From positions 27,336,254-27,400,253 of the forward strand of contig OZ025260.1 of the NCBI GenBank assembly GCA_964019135.1: a stretch of 64,000 bases of DNA. Reading direction: 5' to 3'. Source of the stretch: Arenicola marina. Taxonomy: Eukaryota; Annelida; Polychaeta; Arenicolidae. The notes below the pieces were generated by a model. It searched no databases, had not been told where the DNA came from, and was given only the letters and a program-made list of their open reading frames with translations. Below are positions 19,772-30,502 of the stretch, piece by piece; positions within the stretch are counted from its first letter, which is position 1, and every line of letters begins with the position of its first letter. A program made the position numbers and the translations under genes.

Positions 19772-22578
19772 ACATTGCACAAGGCCCGGCTCTGCCGTCC
19801 CGGCCTCCGAGTACATTACACAAGGCAAGGTGGACCTGGTTCACTAGGCGGCCCTACCGTCCCGGCCCCCGAGTACATTACACAAGGCAAGGTGGACCTG
19901 GCTCACTGGGCGGTCCGGCTCTGCCGTCCCGGCCCCTGAGTACATTACACAAGGCAAGCTGGACCTGGTTCACTGGACGGTCCGACCCTACCGTCCCGGC
20001 CCCCGAGTACATTACACAAGGCAAGGTGGACCTGTTTCAGTGGGCGACCCTACCGTCCAGGCCCCCGAGTACATTACACAAGGCAAGGTGGACCTGGTTC
20101 ACTAGGCGGCCCTACCGTCCATGCCTCCGAGTACATTACACAAGGCAAGGTGGACCTGGTTCACTGGGCGGCCCGTCCCTACCGTTCCGGCCCCCGAATA
20201 CATTACACAATGCAAGGTGGACCTGGTTCAGTGGGCGGCCCGTCCCTACCGCCCCGACCCCCGAGTACATTACACAATGCAAGGTGGACCTGGTTCACCG
20301 GGCGGCCCTACCGTCCCGGCCCCCGAGTACATTACACAAGGCAAGGTGGACCTGGCTCACTGGGCGGTCCGGCTCTGCCGTCCCGGCCCCTGAGTACATT
20401 ACACAAGGCAAGCTGGACCTGGTTCACTGGGCGGTCCGACCCTACCGTCCCGGCCCCCGAGTACATTACACAAGGCAAGCTGGACCTGGTTCACTGGACG
20501 GTCCGACCCTACCGTCCCGGCCCCCGAGAACATTACACAAGGCAAGGTGGACCTGTTTCAGTGGGCGACCCTACCGTCCAGGCCCCCGAGTACATTACAC
20601 AAGGCAAGGTGGACCTGGTTCACTGGGCGGTCCGACCCTACCGTCCCGACCCCCGAGTACATTACACAAGGCAAGGTGGACCTGGTTCAGTGGGCGGTCC
20701 GACCCTACCGTCCCGGCCCCCGAGTACATTACACAAGGCAAGGTGGACCTGGTTCACTGGGCGGTCCGACCCTACCGTCCCGGCCCCCGAGTACATTACA
20801 CAAGGCAAGGTGGACCTGGTTCACTGGGCGGTCCGACCCTACCGTCCCGACCCCCGAGTACATTACACAAGGCAAGGTGGACCTGGTTCAGTGGGCGGTC
20901 CGACCCTACCGTCCCGACCCCCGAGTACATTACACAAGGCAAGGTGGACCTGGTTCAGTGGGCGGTCCGACCCTACCGTCCCGGCCCCCGAGTACATTAC
21001 ACAAGGCAAGGTGGACCTGGTTCACTGGGCGGTCCGACCCTACCGTCCCGGCCCCCGAGTACATTACACAAGGCAAGGTGGACCTGGTTCACTGGGCGGT
21101 CCGACCCTACCGTCCCGACCCCCGAGTACATTACACAAGGCAAGGTGGACCTGGTTCAGTGGGCGGTCCGACCCTACCGTCCCGGCCCCCGAGTACATTA
21201 CACAAGGCAAGCTGGACCTGGTTCACTGGGCGGTCCGGCTCTGCCGTCCCGGCCCCCGAGTACATTACACAAGGCAAGGTGGACCTGGTTCACTGGGCGG
21301 CCCGTCCCTACCGTTCCGGCCCCCGAATACATTACACAATGCAAGGTGGACCTGGTTCAGTGGGCGGCCCGTCCCTACCGCCCCGACCCCCGAGTACATT
21401 ACACAATGCAAGGTGGACCTGGTTCACCGGGCGGCCCTACCGTCCCGGCCCCCGAGTACATTACACAAGGCAAGGTGGACCTGGCTCACTGGGCGGTCCG
21501 GCTCTGCCGTCCCGGCCCCTGAGTACATTACACAAGGCAAGCTGGACCTGGTTCACTGGGCGGTCCGACCCTACCGTCCCGGCCCCCGAGTACATTACAC
21601 AAGGCAAGCTGGACCTGGTTCACTGGACGGTCCGACCCTACCGTCCCGGCCCCCGAGAACATTACACAAGGCAAGGTGGACCTGTTTCAGTGGGCGACCC
21701 TACCGTCCAGGCCCCCGAGTACATTACACAAGGCAAGGTGGACCTGGTTCACTGGGCGGTCCGACCCTACCGTCCCGACCCCCGAGAACATTACACAAGG
21801 CAAGGTGGACCTGTTTCAGTGGGCGACCCTACCGTCCAGGCCCCCGAGTACATTACACAAGGCAAGGTGGACCTGGTTCACTGGGCGGTCCGACCCTACC
21901 GTCCCGACCCCCGAGTACATTACACAAGGCAAGGTGGACCTGGTTCAGTGGGCGGTCCGACCCTACCGTCCCGGCCCCCGAGTACATTACACAAGGCAAG
22001 GTGGACCTGGTTCACTGGGCGGTCCGACCCTACCGTCCCGACCCCCGAGTACATTACACAAGGCAAGGTGGACCTGGTTCAGTGGGCGGTCCGACCCTAC
22101 CGTCCCGGCCCCCGAGTACATTACACAAGGCAAGCTGGACCTGGTTCACTGGGCGGTCCGGCTCTGCCGTCCCGGCCCCCGAGTACATTACACAAGGCAA
22201 GGTGGACCTGGTTCACTGGGCGGTCCGGCCCTACCGTCCCGGCCCCCCGAGTACATTACACAATGCAAGGTGGACCTGGTTCACTGGGCGGTCCGGCCCT
22301 ACCGTCCCGGCCCCCCGAGTACATTACACAAGGCAAGCTGGACCTGGTTCACTGGGCGGTCCGGCCCTACCGTCCCGGCCCCCCGAGTACATTACACAAT
22401 GCAAGGTGGACCTGGTGCACTGGACGGTCCGGCCCTAACGTCCCGGCCCCCGAGTACATTGCACAAGGCAAGGTGGACCTGGTTCACCGGGCGGCTCTAC
22501 CGTCCCGGCCCCCGAGTATATTACACAAGGCAAGGTGGACCTGGTTTAGTGGGCGGCCCTACCGTCCCGGCCCCCATC
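19772..22578 (+). repeat. 67-bp minisatellite, expanded in unit 1 (about 41 units)
   Basis: The unit includes CCGAGTACATTACACAAGGC, AAGGTGGACCTGGTTCACTG, GGCGGTCCGACCCTACCGTC and CCGGCCC, about 67 bp. Variants (ACACAATGC, GTTTCAGTGGGCGACC) mark a higher-order block that recurs with an offset of 1129 bp, for example GAACATTACACAAGG at 20528 and 21657. Only two to three units are present at the same place in the other TRP units. The right edge overlaps the last codons and stop of TRP copy 1. Confidence 0.92.
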
Positions 22579-25500
22579 CTCCGCCGCCAGAACTCTGATA
22601 GGCCGTCCGCATCTGATCCAGACGGTGCTCAAGGCGCTGCAGGACCTTCTTGATCTCACTCACTTCCGCCGAGTCCGCGTCCTGCTGGACCTGCTCCATC
22701 GGGAGCACCATCTGCCAGCGCCGCGTGTCTGGATCGTACGACACCTGATCTTTGATGATCCCGAGACGGTTCAGCAGTCTGCGGATAAAGGGCGCCGACC
22801 GCTCGATCCGGAGCGCCAGGCGGACGCTACCGACTCGCCACGTGGTCCCCTCCTTGGACTTGATGTCGTTGTAGGTGTCGGACAGCATGGCGATCAGCAG
22901 GTTGAGGAGGATCACGGTGGACAGCGTGATGTAGAAGGAGTAGACGAAGCGGATGAACCAGATATCGCCTCCAACCTGGCTAAACAGCTGGTCCGCGCTT
23001 CCCTCCATGAACTGACCCATGCCCAACATCATGTTGTAGCACACAAAGAGGGTGTGCCAGATGGTCGGGTACATCGCAGCCATGCTGGGGACGACCATCA
23101 GACAGCAGTGAATCCCCGCCGCGAAGGCTGTGACGAAGAATGCATAGATAAATATGAACCTGATCATGTCCTTAATGATGATGTACGTCAGCATGATGGA
23201 GAAGGCGTGCATCGACTCGAAGCCCTTGGTGAAGACGATAGAAAAGAGCCAGTCGAAGACGAGACAGGGCACGAGAGGATAGACCTGGTTCCCGTCCTCT
23301 AAGCCATGGAGCACCACCCACGCCACCTGGCACGCCGCGAACATCAAAGCCGCCATGTGCGACAAATGGGTGAAGACCCAAACCACAATCATCCCGGGAA
23401 CGGCAGAAATTATCACATCTCCATGGCAACCCCTCCCCGACCACCGAAATGAGGACGTCTTACCCCTATAGACGTCTGCGATGGACGCCTTTCGCCAGCT
23501 GCGGATGGCGAAAATGACATGAAGGACCTGGAAGAGAACCAAGATGGCGGGCCAGATCAGGAACAGACTGACAGGAAACATGCGCTGAGGGCTGTGCTTC
23601 GCCGCGTGGTGAGTAAAATTAGAGTATCTATAGTACTCTGCAATCAGCGTAACGGAACGATCAGTGAAAAGAAACATGTAAGCAATATGAAAACACATCA
23701 GAAACAGGTAGATCCACTGGTAACGAGCCCAAAGATTCTGAACCAGCTGCCGGATTGGTACGATATCCAGGAACTGAGTGGCCATGACGTCATCCATGCC
23801 ATAAGCTATGATCTCCAGGCACGATCGGTTATTGGGCGTGTCTTCGTCGTCCATGTCCCCGTCCTCGATGACCCCGACTGTGGATTGGCTGGAGAAAGCC
23901 GACTTCTTCCTCGACGTCGTCTTCACCTTGGACGTGATGGTGTCCGGAGTGATGTTGGTAATGTCGAACTGGAAGCTCTTCCCGCTCCGCCTCTTGTAGA
24001 CGTCCTTCGTCTCCAGCATGGCTTTGAAGAGCCCTATCGCCCCCACGGCCACACTGTAAGCCAGGGCGTTGTAGCCAGTGTGGTTGTAGACGTCTGACGT
24101 CAGGTAGAAGAGCGCCTGGCGTCGATACTGAAGGTAGTGGTCGGACCCCTCGTCGGCGTGAGGCAGCTCGTGACAGATGCACCACCACAGGGCCGTGCAC
24201 CTCTGGATGGCGTCATAGACGTCCAGCAGCTTGTCCAGCTGGTGGGGCTCCAGCACCAGCTGTTCAGCCAGCTCGTGCAGCACCGTGTTGCCTTGGTCAT
24301 TCTTCTTAGCCAGGTCTGCTCCAGTGGCCACCAGGGTCTTCACCATGGTGGCGTCCCCACGCTTGGCACAGATGTGCAGTAATATCTCCCCTTCACCATT
24401 CTGTTGGTCGATGTATACCCCCTGTCCCTGTTTGTTGAAGACCTCCAACATTGCCGCTAGGACCTCAGCATGCCCCTCACTGGCAGCTACGTGCAGGGGG
24501 TTATTCCCCTTCTTGTTACGCAGGCTTGGGTTGAGTTGGTTCAGGTCACTGATGATCTCCGCTCGGTTACCATAGGCAGCGATGTGAAGCGCCGTGTTAC
24601 CCTTGACGTCACGCGCGTCCACCAGAGACCAGTTGTTGTTCTTGACAATAGTGTCGACGAGGAGCCGGATGACTTCGGGGGAGGCTGCCCCGGACCAGGC
24701 CGCCGCGTGGAGGGCCGTGTAACCCCGGCCGTTAGTGATATCTAACTTAGACTTCGGGATTAGCACTTGAGCCGCTGCCGCATGACCCTGCGACGCCGCC
24801 AAGTGGAGCGGAGTGTCGCCGTCGTTATTTTGCAGACTGACATCAACGTTGGACAGGAAGTTGCGCAACACCTCCACATGGTTTTCCCGCGCAGCCACGT
24901 GTAGGAATGTGTTATGGTTCTGGTCGAGACACTTTGGGTCTGTTCCCAGCGTGAAGAGACACTGTATCTTATCCACGTCTCCCGCCAGCGCCGCCACATG
25001 CAGTGGTGTGCGCCCCTGGGGAAACACCAACTTGCGGCCGCGCATGCGCTTCACTTGGCGGTACAAGCGCACCAAAGTCCTAAGCAGGACGGTATCATCT
25101 GTCTCCATACCAAAGGACCACATAGTCTGTCCCTGTTTATTGCGACAGTCAATATTGGCGCCATGACGCACCAGCGTCTCTATCACCTCCACGTGACCTG
25201 CCTTGACGGCCAGTAGCAGCGCTGTGTTGCCGGCGTCGTCTGCCTGGTCCACTGACACGCGGCTCTTCAGCAAGGTCTCCACCACAGTATCGTGGCCGTA
25301 GAGCGCCGCGAAGTGAAGTGCCGTCTGGTTATTGGTGATACGGGTATTTACTTCCCCGCCGTGACTCAGCAATATCTGTAGGATGTCGTCGTAGCCCAGA
25401 GCCGCGGCCAAGACAATGGGCGACACCAGCCCCAGCTTGCGGTTCTGGTGGATGTCGGCTCGGCCCTCGGTGACCAGTACGCGGACGAGGTCGGAGAAGC

Positions 25501-26605
25501 CGTAGCGGACTCCCCAGTAGAGCGGCGTGGACCCCTTGTCGTTCTGGTGGTGTAGGTCGGCCCCCAGCTGTATGAGCCGCCGTACAGTCTCTATGTGATT
25601 ACCCCGGGCCGCCCACAGCACCGCCGTGTCGTGCTTGTTATTGGTGTGGTTCACGTCCACCCCGAGTTTGACCAACACCTCCACCATCTTCGTGTTACCG
25701 TTCAGCGCCGCGATGTGAATGGCCGGTAGAGGGCGCGGGCGCTGGCCGGCCGGCTCCATCAGCACCGCTTGTCTCAGGAAGTGAGCTTTAGTCTCACCTG
25801 GGCGGAGCCGATCCAGAAAGATCTCGGCTAGCTCCAGATACTCCTGCCTCTCCGCCAAGAGGTGGAGGCACGTCTTCTTGGACGTGAGTTTCCCGGCCGC
25901 CACGTCCAACTCCTGCATCAGGTCCTCCTCCGATGCATTCTGGATCATGAACCCGGCCACCGCCTTCTGGCCGTCCTGCAGGGCGCGGTGAAGCGCAGTG
26001 GCCGCGTTGTCAGGATCTCTCAGCTCTCGATCGCCCAGGGCCTTTTTGCCGTGCTGGATACGTGTGTACACCTCCTGACACTTAGCAGCGTCGTCGCTCT
26101 CCACGGCCTTGAAGAGCTCTTTCCGCAATATCTCCCAACCGGCGTGCCGCTTGAGATCTCCGGAACATGTCTTCACGGCTTCGGGTTCTTCGTCCAGTCG
26201 GGCAGCGTGCGTACGCGGCGGTCGGCTCTGATATAAAATGAGTAATCACTGCATGAATTAATTTGTTGACGGCCACGCGACCACGCTAAAAAACGCATTA
26301 AAGCGCGCAGAATTTGAGTGCAAAAGTATGACGTCACGCACGCGCGGGGGGGGGGGAGCAGACGACAGACCTACTTTTGAAGTCACAAGCACAGTCGTCC
26401 TTGACGACTTTTTTGCACTAGGAAGGCTAAATTGTACTATTGTACCAGTGTGGCATGGTATCAACCAAAGGTAACCGATGCGTCCACGGGTGACAACAAG
26501 TGTAATAAATTCACAAGAATGATCTTGATTTCTTACCTTCAGAACTTTGATGAGAGCTTTGAAGTCGCCGTCCAAATTTGGATTGCTGGGGTCCAGTTGT
26601 TCCAT
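22559..26605 (-). CDS. TRPV-related ankyrin-rich cation channel, copy 1 (1245 aa)
   Basis: Two exons. Exon 1 is 26605-26537 (23 codons, MEQLDPSN...KVLK; A at -3 and G at +4; donor GTAAGA). Exon 2 is 26227-22559 (acceptor TATATCAG, phase 0). About 17 ankyrin repeats span residues 95-790, with cores such as TPLHLAASQGH and TALHFAALYGH. A pre-membrane segment SCLEIIAYG...PIRQLVQNLW matches the TRPV pattern. Six membrane segments lie at about 855-1145. A TRPV-like pore helix and filter read MMLGMGQF near 1090, S6 ends VILLNLLIAMLSDTY, and a TRP-box-like stretch with TTW follows. Vertebrate TRPV channels have six ankyrin repeats, so this is an expanded relative; TRPVL or TRPN affinity is possible. 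Such channels are plasma-membrane cation channels for chemical, thermal or mechanical stimuli. Copy 1 is the most divergent at the C terminus (VQQDADSAEVSEIKK). The final GPGR and TAG come from the 67-bp repeat. Confidence 0.85.
26228..26536 (-). promoter_or_regulatory. TRP copy 1 intron with CRE-like palindrome TGACGTCA
   Basis: The 309-bp intron contains the palindrome TGACGTCA at 26329-26336, next to CGCACGCGCG and a G-run. It is kept in units 2 (35301-35308) and 3 (44246-44253) and missing in unit 4. CREB/ATF-type binding is inferred from the motif only. Confidence 0.4.
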
Positions 26606-27562
26606 TCTGCGTGTTGGCTACAGAACGTCCTTAAATCAAGTCTACGTGGGGAGAACAGGGACAATGTAATGTGTTATTTAAGGCAATGATTTCGCCGTTA
26701 CGCCATGTAGGCCTACTCAGGTTGCCATGGATATCATATTAGCAAATATGATTTCGTTGTCTTGGCCTTGTACTTTTGGGATTAACCCTACCGCCGGTGA
26801 GAACAAATATAGCACCAAATATTGGGTACATTATAACACATTTCCGGAGCAGTAATATTTATTTCAAATGTTATGGTATGTAGGCGATTGCGCATAAAAT
26901 GTTGTTTACTTTTCAGATGATTGGGTCGGAAACAATGTGTCTTACATCACACATCTATATGTAATGCCCTGATATAATGCACTGCTTTAGTGACCTCAAG
27001 CTTTACATGTTTTACTTACTGAGTACCACGGGAAAAGTCTCCCGGCTTGAAGCAGTGTTGGCAGATGTGAACACTCTTCCTCAAACGTGGGAGTATTTGG
27101 CGGGAAGCTGGTTTAAAAACTGGTATAAATTGAACATCAATAAACCGGTCTCGCAGAGTATCCACTTCTCGTCCACCTGCAATTCTCACAGATACGCGAA
27201 TCCCAAGCGTAGAACAGGTCATGCGCTGTCGTCCACCTGCAAGTCTCGCAGATCATCGACTCTCCCGAGCGTAAAACGTTGTCGTTCAGCGAGCCAGTGT
27301 CATGGATCGTGCGTTCTCCACCAAGTAATGAGCAATTTGTTCAATTCAATTTCGATCTATAGAATAGGTTTGGCAAAAACTCGTGCGACAGAGTCCCAGG
27401 TTTAATGATAATATTCAGCTGTCCGTGACGTTATCGGTGAGGTTCATCTGCTTTTCCTTGACGCTCTGGACCAATGGGAATCATCGGGGGTGTCTTATCG
27501 AGATTCCGCCCAACGTCAATGGGGTGGGGGCGGGATGTCGGGCCGACCGTCTACGGTCACGT

Positions 27563-27650
27563 CAGTGAGGGGGTGAGAGAGTGAGGGGGTGAGGGGGTGA
27601 GATGGTGAGGGAGTGAGAGGGTGAGGGGGTGAGCGGGTGGGAGGGGCAGC
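27563..27650 (+). repeat. GTGAGGGG microsatellite, unit 1
   Basis: About ten units of GTGAGGGG/GTGAGAG give many G-runs, so the plus strand could form a G-quadruplex. It lies about 1 kb upstream of the TRP copy 1 start. Confidence 0.75.
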
Positions 27651-28021
27651 CTAGATCATGGAGGCCTGACAGCATCGAGAGGGGAATGTTGGGGGAAGCA
27701 GGGTAAGAAAGACGATGAAAAGGTCACTCGTCCCGTTGGAGTGGGAAGGGGAGGGAGGGGGAGGGGTAGGCAGATTTATAACTTAGTTCTTGTAGTTGGT
27801 CAGCAAAGAGCTGTCTTGGCAGCGTTAATATATGGCTCGTTTCCCGATCTGCTTTTAAACGTGAAAGCTTTAAGGCCCACTTTTGCTTCCCCTGGTTACA
27901 CGGGATTGCGTGATCCACCCAGAAACAGGCTAACAATTAACAAACACCACACTGATAAGCGACTCGCCTCGGCGTGGCTCTGTGCGTCGCTGGGGTCCAA
28001 GGCTTAGTTACTTAGAGACGG

Positions 28022-28053
28022 CGAAACCCGACAGCTCTCAACTGTCGGGTTCG
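28022..28053. other. Hairpin, unit 1
   Basis: AACCCGACAG, a 7-base loop, then CTGTCGGGTT forms a perfect 10-bp stem. The same hairpin occurs in units 2 (36991-37022) and 3 (45944-45975). In unit 4 (55075-55106) one arm is mutated (CTGTCGAGTT). It resembles an intrinsic terminator in shape, but in an animal genome it has no assigned role. Confidence 0.55.
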
Positions 28054-29083
28054 TGTCATTTACAACCCAATTAAACATTAGCTGGCTACTTGAACCACCG
28101 ACAATCGTGATTCGTCTGAAGCCGGCTTCATCAAGGATGTCAAGGATTGATCATCACCAGCCTTCAGGCTTAAACGCTCCAATCGATAGGCTCAAAGCAA
28201 AACTACATGTCCACAACTACACAGTGCGTGCTGCATTAAGGCGCTGGTCTCGGGAAATCTTTTCATTTCCGTTGGCACCTCAGCTTATCACCGAGAATAT
28301 ATTCGTAAAATCCTCAAAAATAAAATCTGTCGGTCTATCAGTGAGTAGTATTTTAACTCAAAATTGTACCCGGCGAAGTGTAAAGGACGGGGTAATTGGC
28401 ATATATAAGGGTTTTAATTGGTGTACACAATCCGTTAAACCGCTTTGGGTTGTTCTGTCAGCTCAATGTTATTGGCAGGTTGTGGTGATGTTTAACGCCC
28501 GGTTAACCCCTCACTATTTTTGCTCTGATGGCCGGGGCATTGCACTACTATGAAAATAGGCTGTTATTTATTATCACCAGCAGGCCAAATAGCACTCTTT
28601 GATGATAAAACGAGTTGGGTCAAATTCTAGTTTCTATGAGAGACCGTCAAACCCAGCACTTTACTTTACCCCTTAACACGATCAAATGTGCTCATACTTC
28701 GTCCAGTTTTACCATGTTGTAAGTCACAAAGGTACATGTGCTGTGGGCCTGATGGCCTAGAAAACCATAAAGCTATTTATCATTGTGAGGCACCTTATAG
28801 CACAGATATCTATGTATCCGCATAGATGTTATTTAGCAAGAAAACAAGACCCCCCCCCTCCCCTTCCAGTATAGCAGAAACAAGAATGGACTCGTCCACG
28901 CTGACGACCCTAGAAACCCGTTTTTATTGAAGTCAAAGAATAGACCGTTCTAGGTACCCCAGGCGATATCTATCGTCCAAAAAAAGGACACTACGTTTTT
29001 CGGATTAGAAAACCGATTCTCGCATGCGTTTACCATGCATTCGTATGGAGTTAGTTCAGGTGCCCGGCTTCAACGTTTCTTTT

Positions 29084-29348
29084 TTGGGGGGCCAGCGCGA
29101 TAGCTCAGTGGGCTAAAGCGCTCGCATTGAGTTCTCTGGCTACCTGAGAGCCTAAAAGCACGTAGATCGGTAGTTCGAGCCCTGCTGTGGACATGTCTGT
29201 GTGGTCGCAGGATAAAGATCCCATGTCTTTCTTTGTAAAGAGTAGGGGGTTACCCCGGAGACATAGCTCCACTCTCCCTTCCTTCTCCCATTGACGCGAT
29301 ATGACTAAAAGTGGTTAAAGCGTCATAAATAACCAACCAACCAACCAA
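29084..29348 (+). mobile_element. tRNA-derived SINE, unit 1, with 14-bp TSD
   Basis: A box TAGCTCAGTGGGCTAAAG, B box AGTTCGAGCCC, the shared body, and a tail of four CCAA units. TCAACGTTTCTTTT flanks both ends (29070-29083 and 29349-29362). This shows target-primed insertion before the array was amplified. Confidence 0.88.
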
Positions 29349-29895
29349 TCAACGTTTCTTTTGCCAGGGATAGGTTGGTTTTATGGCATTGTCATTTCCA
29401 GAACAAACATACAAGATGTCTCTAACAAGTTATGAATTCTGTAAAAAATATATTCCGGAATTATATTTTTAATATATCTAGACAAAATAGACGCCAGAAC
29501 GATCATTATTCCGGCACTGAAAACATCAGCCAACCTTGAATATGACCGCGTTCATGCGCGCACGCACAGGCCACAATGCCCATAGCGTCGTGAAAGTCAT
29601 TACATTCGCAGGTTGGCATTTATATCAGCTGTTTTCTCGGCTTATCTGCCTCCGTCTTGTTCTTAAAAAGGTATCATTTGATAGTCAAGATATGTATCTG
29701 TACAAAGTGGGTTTATGATTTTAGAAAACACCCTGTTAACCTATGGCAAACTGTTAAAAATGATGCGGCTATAAGTCAGTACCCGCATTTGGCATGCTAT
29801 GCAGCGCAGAGCGAGCTAGGGTTGACCCGAAACACGCGCCTAGCAGAATTTCCCCTGAAACGTTCTATTGCACGACGTTTTCGATGACGTACCCA

Positions 29896-30053
29896 CAACA
29901 TATATTCAGATCAGATAATATGAAATAAGTCCATAATCATATTTCTTAGATCTTGTAATAACAGTTTACATTTAAATCAGTACATGAAATCTAATCACAA
30001 CTGTTTTCAGCGTTCTCAAAATACTATTCTATTCGGCTCTCACCTAACGTTTT
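29896..30053. other. Start of unit 2
   Basis: Junction of units 1 and 2, matching 18713 and the positions 38842 and 47817. No gene is seen. Confidence 0.6.
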
Positions 30054-30502
30054 GGGTGAGTTCGGGTATGCGAGCGGAGTAGTCGGACTCCGAGGAGTGC
30101 TTAACCGAACGTGGAGATTGTGGCTCGATAGCGCGGTCACGTGGTACATCTTACTCCCGGATCTTACTCCCCACTCAGAGGAGGATCACGAGGATTTCCA
30201 ACATGGCGTCCAGGCCCAACAATACGTAAAATATGTATAAAGTAGTATTTTGACCTGCAACAAATCTGTAAATAATATTATAACAACTAGAATAAAATAA
30301 TGAACACAACACGTATCCGTGGATTTATTTTATGGTATTGTTTAACGATTTTCATGATTTGTGCGGTTCAGCAAGTGCAACATTCACGCGGACCGAGGAT
30401 TTTGCGTTCGGTTTATCTTGATCCGCACATGAGCGGAAAGTACGAGTGCGCATGCTCCAAATATCTGCGCCGATTACTCCGGTCGCATATCCGAACTCAA
30501 CC
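30054..30502. mobile_element. MITE with about 33-bp TIRs, unit 2
   Basis: The left end GGGTGAGTTCGGGTATGCGA and the complement of the right end GGTTGAGTTCGGATATGCGA match with few changes and extend through CGGAGTAGTCGG. The element is 449 bp. The flanks TTT/TAT here and TAT/TAT in units 3 and 4 fit a 3-bp TAT target duplication. Unit 1 keeps the empty site. Internal open frames (30052-30240 and 30300-30593) are part of the element. Confidence 0.82.

Larger units (their letters stand above)
26606..29069. other. Unit 1 right flank (5' side of TRP copy 1)
   Basis: No gene recognised. The open frame at 26977-27405 recurs in all units but changes downstream in unit 4. On the minus strand a consensus donor GTAAGT at 27019-27014 could end a non-coding 5' exon of the TRP gene, with an acceptor-like TTCTGTAG just before the ATG. 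This is speculative. Confidence 0.35.

Noticed and set aside
20026..22653. Plus-strand open frames of 325-762 codons, Pro/Arg-rich
   Set aside because: They come from the 67-bp minisatellite and run antisense to the TRP copy 1 3' end. The other units have only two to three repeat units.
22625..26236. Many plus-strand open frames opposite the TRP genes (also at 31.6-35.2, 40.5-44.2 and 49.5-53.1 kb)
   Set aside because: They are GC-rich antisense shadows of the conserved channel exon, with no domain of their own.
26977..27405. 142-codon plus-strand frame repeated in units 1-3
   Set aside because: In unit 4 it loses the second half through a deletion, and no domain was recognised. Its recurrence is explained by the segmental duplication.
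28053..28553. 166-codon plus-strand frame in the TRP 5' flank
   Set aside because: Stop position changes among units (131 codons in units 2 and 3, 64 in unit 4), so it is not under coding constraint.
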